A stretch of 23,149 bases of DNA. Source: Haplosporangium gracile (lineage: Eukaryota > Mortierellomycota > Mortierellomycetes > Mortierellales > Mortierellaceae). Below the pieces are notes generated by a model. That model saw only the letters and a program-made list of their open reading frames with translations. It was not told where the DNA came from and ran no database searches. A program made the translations under genes and the position numbers. Location of the stretch: contig JAAAUF010000673.1 of the NCBI GenBank assembly GCA_015499985.1, positions 1-23,149 of the forward strand, read 5' to 3'. Shown here one piece after another: positions 10,515 through 20,222 of this stretch. The stretch's first letter is position 1. Every line of letters begins with the position of its first letter.

Positions 10515-10787
10515 TTATGCTGGCCTTGTACCCTACCAAGAGACCCACTTATATTCTATGATTCATATGAACAATTTGCCCGCCTCTTGAATGAGTGTGA
10601 CATTCCAAGCATGCATGTTTTTGAGAATGTCCCCGAAGTATTTCTACCAGGGGAGGAGAAAAAACTAGAGGAACTTCTATCTGAAAGGGAAAGAAATTGT
10701 CGAAATGTTGGTTCAATTATAGTTGCAGAACTGAAAGTTTCTGGTCCAGAACGGACGCAGGGGAGCAGGAAAGGAAAGAAGGAGTGA
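10515..10787 (+). other. Coding-like open segment, possible exon or gene relic
   Basis: The frame is open from just after TAA 10512-10514 to a TGA at 10785-10787 and has no ATG at its head. It reads like protein rather than repeat (YEQFARLLNECDIPSMHVF, then a charged stretch with EEKKLEELLSERE). A possible acceptor is CTACCAAG at 10540. I could not find a convincing upstream exon with matching phase. It may be the last exon of a degraded plus-strand gene, or fortuitous. The family is not recognised. Confidence 0.25.
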
Positions 10788-10851
10788 TAGGGAGCACCAT
10801 CACTATCGGCATCATTGCTCTCTTCTTGCCACGTCTGATATAAACCTTTCA

Positions 10852-11406
10852 TTAACCCCTTATTGAAAATGGAGCCTCTGAAAGGTTTGAGAGATCAAAC
10901 ATACTGTTAGACGGCCAAAAGGACGTTTCGACACAGAACAAAAGTGTGATCCATTCCTCTCCTCTCTCACCAATACAAACGACAAGAACAGAAACGACCA
11001 ACAAATAGCTACCTCGTACAGGCGCCGGTTTATCATATTTTGTTCTTGTTTCTCCAGACCTTTCATTAGCAGAAAAAGAATAAAAAACAGAGTTTGGTGA
11101 AAAGCAAACAAGGGAGTCGAGAGAAACATTAACGTGTACTTTTGTGATAGACTATTCCTACCAATGCTGCTGAAAATGAGAGAGAGGAAGGTGCCTGTAG
11201 AAGGTTCACTGGTGGGTACTCTTATACCATCGCTCTCCGGCGCTGTTTGAGAATCTACGATCACATCATGACAAGCTTGGCGGACAAATGAGGATGTGTC
11301 GTTATGCGTGCTTAGTTGGAAGGATGAAACTTGTCCTGAGGGCACTCTTAGCTTCGTGAGCCAAAAAGGCTAGATCACTCTCTCCTCCGAAAAGGTCAGA
11401 TGCCAT
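10852..11406 (-). CDS. Candidate four-exon gene for a 98-residue protein of unknown function
   Basis: The proposed exons are 11406-11379, 11335-11140, 11059-11013 and 10877-10852 (297 nt, ending in TAA). The ATG has an excellent context (GCGCCATGG). The product begins MASDLFGGE, has a Ser-rich middle (SSFQLSTHNDTSSFVRQ) and ends SGETRTKYDKPAPVR-EAPFSIRG. Frame is kept across all three junctions and the last acceptor (CTAAC branch-like element, CTTTCAG) is strong. Weak points: the first intron would be only 43 bp with a GTGATC donor, and the second acceptor is GAAAG. Without the first splice the ATG frame stays open for 34 codons and then stops. No domain is recognised. It could be a real small gene or a decayed one. 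Confidence 0.3.
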
Positions 11407-11570
11407 GGCGCGCCTTATCCACACCATCACCTACATGTACTCTTGCAGCCTTTTGTGTGGAAAAATGGCGATAACCCAAATACCTCCTTCAAGTTATCAT
11501 CTGATCAATGGAACTTTGCTGTCCACTTCTCTTAAGCCACTCCCACTTTCTCTCTAATTCTTTTCCTCAG

Positions 11571-11750
11571 GTTTTCGTTCATCGCTTCCAGAACCAAGGT
11601 TTGAAGCCATCGACTGCCCAGGAAGAAATCATATCGAAAAATATGCTATTTTACATCCGCGATGCTCTTGTTAACAGGAAATATCTCCGTCCAGAACTTG
11701 TTGTACTTCATCAATGTACCTTCAACAAAAAAAATGGAGTAGAAGCCGAA
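11571..11750 (+). other. Exon-like open segment after a strong acceptor
   Basis: A CT-rich tract ending TTTTCCTCAG (11561-11570) is followed in phase 0 by a protein-like frame (RFQNQGLKPSTAQEEIISKN, then RDALVNRKYLRPELVVLHQC) that loses character after about 11730. No donor of good quality ends it, and no upstream exon of matching phase was found. The antisense frame is also open. The family is not recognised. Confidence 0.2.
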
Positions 11751-11959
11751 AGAGGGTCTAGTCTGGGAGAAAAGAGTGTTTCTGTAGGAAGAAACGAGAA
11801 AAAAAAGACATTCCTCACCCTTCCTCCTTATTTTTTTTCGTCTCATTGGAGAAAGATAGTGCCTTTGTTATCTACAAAACTATTCTCGTTCAAGACCAAT
11901 AAGATAAACAGGTATGAATGTGAGAGTGTTCTTACATGGAGATCATATTGATATTTGGT

Positions 11960-13460
11960 GCTGTGGAGCCGCATTGTTACTCGTCCACCACCAAATTCTT
12001 CTAACTTCCCCTCTGATCTCCTCTCATTGAAAACGGATCATGGACGCAGGAAGATGAAAATGGACGATGATTTAGGGACTAGAACAAAAAAAAAAGCGAT
12101 CGTTAAAAAAGTCAATATTAGCTTTTAAACTCTTTGTGCTTGAGGATGCGGTCATGAATTTAAAAAGAATGTCTTTGGTTGATTTGACAAGTCGGTTGTC
12201 AATCATTTAAAGGTTGATATGTGGCGATCAAGTATTCAGGATACTTCAAAGTACATGATCGTGGTTGCATAGACAGATTCAACAGAAAGATTACAAGAAC
12301 TGTCGATGAGTACGCTGACGTAGTGAGAAACTGCCGGAGAGGTAATCAAATCGTTGAGTTAAATCGAGCAACCAACCAACTGAACCAACCAACCAACTGA
12401 ACCAACCAACCAACTCAACCGACCAACTCAACCTACTTAACCAACCAACTAAAGAGTCAGGAACCGGAAACGCCTGAATCAAGGTCGAAAAAAAAGAAGA
12501 GGTGAGAGGTAAGCGAAGAAGGAAAATAAAGCAACAAACTAGAATGCTTAATGCTGGCAATGCCCCTTCTCCTTTCTCCTTTCTCCTTCCTCAGCCTTCC
12601 ATCCTGCATGTCTTGGATATTTGTCTTGATCCTAGCTCTTTCAAGTCGCTTTGCAAAGAAGCTTTAGATCTTTCCCGAAGCATTATATTTTTTTTTGTTT
12701 CGAAGGGGATATCAGAAACCCAAAAAAAAAAAAGAACGCCTGTCTTTCTTGTTGGTTTCAATCGTGGAGGGGCTCGAAGAAAAAAAAGAACTTGAACTTG
12801 ACAAACGCGTACTCTCTGGGTGACTGTCTTTAAAGTACGAAGAGGTCAAGCAGAGACCCTTGCAAAAAAAATCCCATCTTCACCTGAGTGACACAACTGG
12901 TTCAAGGAAACGGCGAACAAACGAGTTGGTGGAAAAGGTGGGAAGAAAGGGGAGGGGGAGGGGGAAACGAAAGGGGATAGAGAGTTTAGAAAGGTAAAAT
13001 GTGTTTGCCACCAAAATATTTGATGCTAAAATACCATCCAACGGATTGCAAAGCAACTTTGCATGCTGTAGATCTTTTCAGCTCTTTTTTTTGCTGCTCA
13101 TGCTCAGTATTAGGATTGAATCCAACTTTAGTCTTGACTACCTGTGCTCAAGGACAATAAACTCCAATCAGGTAATCAAATACAAGGTGTAGAAGGGCAT
13201 CCTACGGTCATCAGACACTCAAACAACATTATAGTATCATCTGTCTTTTCCTTTCCTCCCGTCATGTAGGACGTTGAACGATCAGCATCTAGTTAGGCGT
13301 TAAGGAGAAATTACAAAATCGAAAGAAAAATGGAAAGAGAAGCAAGACACAAAAGGCAGGATGAGAGCGTTGAGAGCTGGGATCGAGGGGGAGGCTATGC
13401 AGGCGGGGAGGGGTGTGTGTGCTGGGGTTTTGAAAAATGAGTCTGTATGATAGAAGAAAC
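11960..13460. other. Intergenic stretch, no recognised gene
   Basis: AT-rich sequence with A and T homopolymers and no convincing exon on either strand. It contains the CAAC/GGTT minisatellite at 12369-12450. Open frames at 12291-12560 are the antisense of that repeat (LVGW-type peptide), and those at 12502-12833 are Lys-rich translations of A runs. Confidence 0.5.
12369..12450. repeat. AACC/GGTT-type degenerate minisatellite
   Basis: Tandem variants of AACCAACCAACCAACTG fill about 82 bp; two adjacent 17-bp copies are identical and the rest have drifted. On the minus strand this gives closely spaced GG pairs separated by TT, a pattern compatible with two-tier G-quadruplexes. Structure formation is inference. 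Confidence 0.75.
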
Positions 13461-13464
13461 TAAA

Positions 13465-13490
13465 GTGAGTGAGTGAGTGAGTGAGTGAGA
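13465..13490 (+). repeat. (GTGA)6 microsatellite
   Basis: A pure tetranucleotide run. On the minus strand it is TCAC and would be read as Ser-Leu-Thr-His in the open frame that includes the candidate exon at 13523-13681. Confidence 0.85.
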
Positions 13491-13522
13491 GTGGGGAGAT
13501 GAGAGCAACGCGAGTAGGAGGA

Positions 13523-14141
<619 letters not shown>

Positions 14142-15215
14142 CTAGCCAATCTGCCCTACTGGAGATATCATCATCGACGATTTCCGCGGCGAAAAAAAAG
14201 AAGAGAAGTCGATGGCGAAAAAAAGATACCTGTGCTGTCGTACCTGCGCAGATGTACGCCAACCTAAAAGGACGAACGTGTGCATGTACACAGGGAAAGG
14301 TCGACAACGAGGAACAATTGAGCACGGTGAGTTGCCGCTGTAGTATTTTCTAGTAGTCTCGAAAGCAGTATGCATTGCATTGCATATGCTCTTCTGGTGG
14401 TATACTATCGTCACTTTCTTTCTTTTTTGACTTTCTTTGAATGAGGTGCCACATGGTTCAATCACTACCGGATGATAATAACCATGTCATGTAAAAAACA
14501 GGGTGACAATCTCCAGAGTAGAAATAAGCAAACGTCAACTCAAAAAAAAAACAACTGCACAAACAACGGGCAGTAAAATACCTGCCAAAGCACAGCGGAA
14601 GCATAGCCTTGGACGACTGTAGTTCAAAAGTATCCGACGATTACATACATTTTATTTTTTTTTTTTTCTCTGCAGTGAGGCTGTAGTGTACATTGTATGT
14701 TTTATGTATCGTATTCGTGCAAATAGGGTGAAATGGACTTGATGAAAGAAATGATGCAGGTGGACATGATAGTAGTGTGTATGTGCGATGGAGAGAATAA
14801 ACGAATCATCCATCGATCCAGTGGATAGTAATGGAACCCTGTAGAATGATTGATGATATTATTATTGCAATTATTACAAGAAAGCAGCGTCCTGACTGGT
14901 GACCCCTGACGGGTTAATGGGCGCTGCGACCTGGTTGGCTCCCTACTTTTTTCTCATTTCTCGTTCCTCTTTCCCCCCTTGTACTTTGTTTGGGAATATT
15001 GCGTTCAATACAGTCGATCTGTTCGTCTCTAGTCTGTCTGTCTGTCTGTCTGTCTGTCTGACTCTGTTTTTGTCTGCCTTGTCAGTCTGTCTGGATCTGC
15101 GTCTCTCCCAATTAGATCCCACCCAGAACTGTTGAATGCGTTTCTATTCATTTTGTTCTTTTATTTTACCCGCCCATAGTTGAACAAAAAAGGAACACTT
15201 AAAAAGAAAACCATA
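14142..15215. other. Intergenic stretch, no recognised gene
   Basis: It contains short A and T runs, three tandem TGCAT units at 14371-14385 and the (GTCT)7 run at 15032-15060. Short minus-strand frames between 14077 and 14465 overlap each other and have no family resemblance. I see no tRNA A/B boxes. Confidence 0.45.
15032..15060 (+). repeat. (GTCT)7 microsatellite
   Basis: A pure tetranucleotide run of 29 bases, continuing as a degenerate GTCTG-rich stretch to about 15100. Confidence 0.9.
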
Positions 15216-15216
15216 A

Positions 15217-15718
15217 ATAAAAACGGCTTTTTGCTCTCCCGTTGTTCGTTTCTCCTCTCCTCTGCTTCTCTTTCTCTTCTTCTTCTTCCTCTTCACCTTT
15301 TTACCCCTGTCTTTTTTCTACTTCTTCTCGCTCATTCGTACATCTACTCTCGCATCAACTTTCTTTTTTTTGTTCTTTTTTTTGTTCATTGTTCTCATCT
15401 CCTTCCTTCTCCTATTATCGAAACTCATTCTTCTCCTTTCCCCTTCACCCGCCTCAACCTTGCTCCCCCCCCCTTTTTTTTTTATTTTCTTTTTCTTTTG
15501 TTCGTCTCCCCCGTTCCTTCCACAAACAAAAGAGTACCGTAGGTTTCAAGAAACAACTCTATTCGCCTCATCCTCCTCATCTCGTTCATCACTTTTTTTC
15601 TTTCTTCTTTTCATCCATTTCCGACATCACCTTGACCAACCTTAGTCTTGTCTTGTCTTGTCTTGTCTCATCCCTCCCCAACTCTCTTTCTTTATGTTCC
15701 TCGCCCCTTGATCTTTGA
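15217..15718 (+). promoter_or_regulatory. Pyrimidine-rich block, likely promoter or leader of the WOPR gene
   Basis: About 500 bases are overwhelmingly C and T on the plus strand, including homopolymers (C and T runs near 15465-15485) and a TCTTG tandem at 15645-15668. Such blocks mark promoters and leaders of many fungal genes. Purine-poor composition keeps several overlapping frames open (Ser/Phe/Leu-rich), which are not genes. Assignment to the downstream WOPR gene, 1.1 kb away, is inference. Confidence 0.45.
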
Positions 15719-16843
15719 CACATAACACATCACACATACAAGGTTGGTTTTTCACCCACACGCTCAATGCATTCCCACTCCTCCTTCAATCCCCCTCTTT
15801 TCCTTTGCCCCCAAACTTTACATGTAATGATTGCTTTGATCAGTCCCTCCCCTTCAGTTTCTTTCATGATCAATTCTGTCCTTTTTTCCTACCTCTTGGG
15901 CCTGAATCAAAGGATGTCTTCACTAGAATAGCAAACTGGTCGATCCCACGCTCCCTGTCTCTTTCTTTCCCCTTCCTTTTCCTCTTGAGTCCTATGCTCT
16001 TCTCGTTTTTTGTTCACCCGCTTTCCTTTTTTGTCTCCATTCATACACTTGTGCAACCAACTCGGAGAGAACAAGATGGCCTCTCCAATAGCTCTCGTTG
16101 CCTCTCTTTTTATTTTTTGCTTTGGTGGCGATCTAGACAACATTTATGCAACTCATTCATTTACTTACATGGAATCCGAGAACGATGGATGATTTGTGAA
16201 GGATACTTTGAAAAGAGGAAAGAGGAACACAACAAAAAAAGAATGGATGTAAGAGGCGATCACCCCTGATTTTGGCAGTATAGACCTTCTAGGGGTAAAA
16301 AGAGGGGAGGTAGCAGAGGTACACAACGAAGGAGAGGAGAATAATAACGTCAAACAAAGCGATGTCAGTCCAAACTCCTGAGTCTGTCCGAAGGAATCAA
16401 AAACTATGGAGGGGTTTCGCTGTTCACCCTTGTCTTCTATATCTCCTCCTCCTCTCTTCTTCCTTCGCAAGGGTGGGAACCACTCCCCCTTTTTGTGTTG
16501 AGCACGAATGCTCCTTCTTTCTCCCATCCGTTGAGTGCTTCGCTATCCTCTTTTAACACGCGCTGTCGATCTATTTTCTGTCCTTGCTGCATTGTTTTTA
16601 ATAGGAGCAATTTTTACTTGATTGACCTTGAAGGTCCTTGAAATCCAAAAAGAGCTGTTTCTGTATTATTCCATACATAGCCACTGTTTCGTTTCTCCAC
16701 CAAACTCACTTCTCTCTCACTTTCTGTCTCTTCTTAACACTTGTTCTTTTTTTCTTTTTTTTTTTTTTTTTAATGCGATATCCATGTGATAATTCCCTTC
16801 CTCTCTTTTCTCTAATACCATCATTACGCTTTTAGTGAACACA
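15719..16843 (+). promoter_or_regulatory. Proximal upstream region or leader of the WOPR gene
   Basis: No conserved coding sequence is seen. The start codon is preceded by CTAATAC and then CTTTTAG ending at 16834, a good branch-point and acceptor pair, so a leader intron probably ends 9 bases before the ATG; its donor could not be fixed. An inverted repeat with one-base spacer (GACCTT-G-AAGGTC) lies at 16624-16636 and a 17-T run at 16755-16771. GTAAAGTTT on the minus strand (15813-15821) differs by one base from the Wor1-type site TTAAAGTTT. Confidence 0.4.
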
Positions 16844-18659
16844 ATGAGCACTGTCGAAACGCTTCACGGTTACATTGAGACCACTCAGGACACGCTGCTC
16901 ATCTTTGAGGCATGCCGCCGCGGTCTCTTGCCCCGCATCTGCCGCCGGTTGCAGGAGAAGGAGCGTCGCATTGTCCAGTCAGGAACGGTATTTGTCTTTG
17001 ACGAGCGTGAGTCTGGCATCAAGCGGTGGACGGATGGCCTTGTCTGGTCCCCTTCGCGCATACTCGGCAACTTTTTGATCTACCGTGAGCTTGACAAACG
17101 CAACAGCGGCAAGAAGGATGCGTCGCCCATTGATCGTGCCGAGCGGTCGAGTTCGAGTGACAAGGAGACAGCGATTGAGAAGAATAAGGAGCGTGCGCTT
17201 GTGGGGTCGTTGACCAACTCGTACCGGTTTAAGAAGAATGGACTGATCAAGAAGACAATGTCGATTGTTGTTAACGGGATCCCGCAACATATGATCTCGT
17301 ACTACTCGAAGGACGATGTCCTTGCCGGAAAACTCCGCACGCCGTCATCGGTCCCTGAACTTGCCAGCCTGGAGATCAGCCCCGAGTTCCTGATGAAACA
17401 GAACTTTCGAATCCCACCCACGGTCGAGCAGTCCTATGACCACCGTAAGTCACTACACATAATACTCTCACACGAAACCTTCTCTTTAGAAAACCCCCCG
17501 ACACTCCACACCCCACCCACTCCCAGTAAATTCTCACTCAAACAAGCCTCTCTTTGCGGTGTTGCCACACGTTTATGGATGATGCTGTCATGGATCTTCT
17601 TTTCTACCGAGATGTTTTACAAAAAAACCTTTTCCCTCCTTTGGACATTTCCGCCATGTCTTTACTTCCTATCTATTTGCACACTGAGACTAATCCAGAA
17701 ACATTTTCTATTCTCCTTTTCTCTCTCTATCCCCCGAACCCCATTCTTTTCTGGTTCTGGTATCAGTCGCCGACCACATGCACTCGCCTGTCTCCAACCA
17801 TAGCCCTCGGACCCCCAGTGGAGTCTTCACCCACACCATGGACACCAACGGCGCCGACTTTTCATCGCATGGGTTCAGTCATCATCCTCGTACCAAGATC
17901 GAGCCAGACCTCGTATCGACCTCTCTCGATGTCTTCTCCAAGCCATATCACCAGCAATCACACCACCCTCTTCATCCTCAGCAGAGTTATCATGCCCTGA
18001 CACACTTGGCCAACACCCAGTCCCAGCAGCACAATACCACCCACCCCTACAGCTCACACTCGTCTCCCTACTCTTCCAATTTTGGCTACAACTCGGTCTC
18101 CAGTGCCAGTGTTACCTCGGATGACACGTCGAGTACCCCAGCCCAACTTCGATACCTCCCCCGCAGCGCGCCTATTCTGCCGTACCACACCCAAGCCTCT
18201 TCTCAATCCACCCCCGCGTCCCAGACCCAGCACTCGACCCAACAGTCTCACTATCATCACCACCAGCACCAGCAGCCACAGCAGTCGTACATGTCTCACC
18301 AGAGGCACAGTATGCCTCCAGGCCAATATGGAACCGGATCACAGGCAATGATAATGACCAGCCCCAACCCTGGTTCCAATGGCTCGGGTTCACACGAGTT
18401 TAGTCTCACAATGGGCTATCAGTCTCCTGCACCGACTGGAACTTCAAGCACATTTGGCGGGTTTTCGGGCCACTCACCTCAGCTTGGTCACTCTCAGCCT
18501 TCGTCGCAACAGCAGCATTACCATCACTCTCTTCCAACGAGCACACAGAGTTGGGAAGACTTTGGATACTCTTCGTACTCGAGTTCGGCTGCCCTTGGAC
18601 CCATCTCAGATCACCAGCATGACCAACAGTCGCATGACCAGCACAGCGCATCCCCATGA
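16844..18659 (+). CDS. Gti1/Pac2 (WOPR) family transcriptional regulator
   Basis: Two exons, 16844-17444 and 17767-18659, joined in phase (C|TC gives Leu201) across a 322-bp intron (donor GTAAGT, acceptor TATCAG), give 497 residues. The ATG has A at -3. The DNA-binding WOPR domain fills exon 1. Box a starts ETLHGYIETTQDTLLIFEAC and ends KRWTDGLVWSPSRILGNFL at residues 60-78, including the conserved KRWTDG motif known as a PKA-type site. Box b includes GLIKKT (133-138) and the SYYSKDDVLAGKLRTPS segment. This family includes Wor1, Ryp1, Sge1, Gti1 and Pac2, nuclear regulators of morphology, sporulation and host or nutrient response. Exon 2 is a disordered His/Gln/Ser/Pro-rich tail, probably for transactivation or self-association. 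Which of the two family clades it belongs to cannot be told by eye. Confidence 0.93.
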
Positions 18660-19198
18660 CCCGGAGCGTAGAATGTTTGCGTGTTTCTTTTTTCTTCTCT
18701 CGTTTACTCTAGTTTTTTTCCCTTGTACTACTTATTTTTTTTTGCCTTGTAAAACTTATCCCCCTTTGGATGTGTCCTTTTTTTACACCTTGTTTTTTTT
18801 TTACTTTTATTTTTTTCCCCTTTTTGCTGCCATTTTTTTTCTTCTTTAGATACTCAGCTTAGCCTTTCTTCTTCATATCCAAGTTCATCTGCCTGATGCA
18901 TATATCAATGCGTCCCTTGGCACCTACAATGATACACACTGTTTAAACCTAGCTTGTCCTTTGAATGCAGAAGACGCGATGATCATGGATGATCAGTGAA
19001 AACTAGTGCCCCGTGACTGCCCAATGGTCCGACCTTTGACCAACCAGTGTGGCTTTTCAATTTCATGAATTGTCCCCTCTCCTCTCTGTCATCGAGTTTG
19101 CTTTCTTCTCCATCATCAAATATCCCTCATCCCTGTTCCAAGAGCAAGAACAACAGCAATAGCATCCAGAAACAAAGACGCCAGCTTTCAACACGAAG

Positions 19199-19236
<38 letters not shown>

Positions 19237-20222
19237 AAACAATAAGAGCAACACGGACTTAGCTCCTTTCCTCATCACTCATCTTCCTTTCGTTTATCCA
19301 GCCAACTGTGAATCAATTTTCAGCCCTCTCTCCCTCTTTTTCTCGCCCTCCTCAGTCAACGACTACACATTCGCATCCCACGTTCACACACACATACACT
19401 CATACCCAAAAACTACAAACAAGAAAAAAATACACCCCCGCTCGTGGTTTTCAATTCACCCTGCTCCTTCTTTGCACACACTGTCCTGTCGTCATATTCG
19501 ACCATTCTCTCTCTGTCTCCACTCCATTCGACACCCACGCTTTTTACACTCTTCAACAACAGTTTCTCTTTTTTGCGCTCCTCTATTTGTTTCTCGCCAA
19601 CTCGCGCTCCGTCACAACTTCAAAACCCATACATACACACACACACACCGACCCCCGCATACGCACCTGAAAAGCGCGTCCTCAATACACATCCAGCCAG
19701 TTGCGCCCTTTCGCTAACTCTCACTCTCACTCTTGCCCACTGTCATCAAACAGCGGTAACTGAACAAACAATATTCAACTTCTGAAAGATCGCACCCTGC
19801 TTGACAAATAGCAGCCCATCAACTCTACGAGACTTTTCTTTTTCTTGTTGGCTCAATTCTTACGGAAAGAAAGGACTTTATTAGTCTCATCCGTTATTTT
19901 GCCTTAAGCTCGTTTCAATCTTTCCCATCCCTTGTGGACTCCACTTGTGAATCCGTGAGACGACGCTTTGTCCCGTGTCCACCTACCCACTATCCCACTT
20001 TGTCACTTTGTCTCCGGCACCTGCTCTTTCGGCAACCCAAAATCCATCAAAAGTAACTACCCAGACCCTTGTCGACAAGAAACTTTAGAGAGTTCTACCT
20101 CTTCGTCGACACGTCGAACCTTCGTTTCCCCACCTTCATCTCCATCTGTCCTCACCACCACTCCTTACCTCGCAAAAAGTCGATTTCAGTGGACTGATCT
20201 CGTCACCCTTCCGATTGGAACA
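18660..20222 (+). other. WOPR 3' region and CNOT11 promoter/leader
   Basis: The first ~190 bases are T-rich with many T homopolymers and form the WOPR 3' untranslated region. From about 19080 the plus strand becomes AC- and CT-rich with an AAC run (19199-19236) and CA runs (19634-19648), consistent with promoter and leader sequence for the next gene. The reading frame upstream of the CNOT11 ATG is open back to 19968 without any ATG. No exon with family resemblance was found. Confidence 0.5.
19199..19236 (+). repeat. (AAC)12 microsatellite
   Basis: A pure trinucleotide run in the putative promoter/leader of the CNOT11 gene. The minus-strand Leu-rich frame over it is repeat translation. Confidence 0.9.

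Noticed and set aside
15180..15718. Three overlapping plus-strand frames of 90-158 codons
   Set aside because: The CT-rich strand lacks purines and therefore stops, so all frames stay open; peptides are only Ser/Phe/Leu/Pro.
16165..16835. Small frames on both strands upstream of the WOPR gene
   Set aside because: No conserved motifs, no consistent splice partners, and they overlap the likely leader and leader intron.
17445..17766. Read-through of the WOPR exon 1 frame to 17803
   Set aside because: The GTAAGT donor at 17445 and TATCAG acceptor at 17766 restore the His/Gln-rich exon; the read-through peptide is CT-biased intron sequence.
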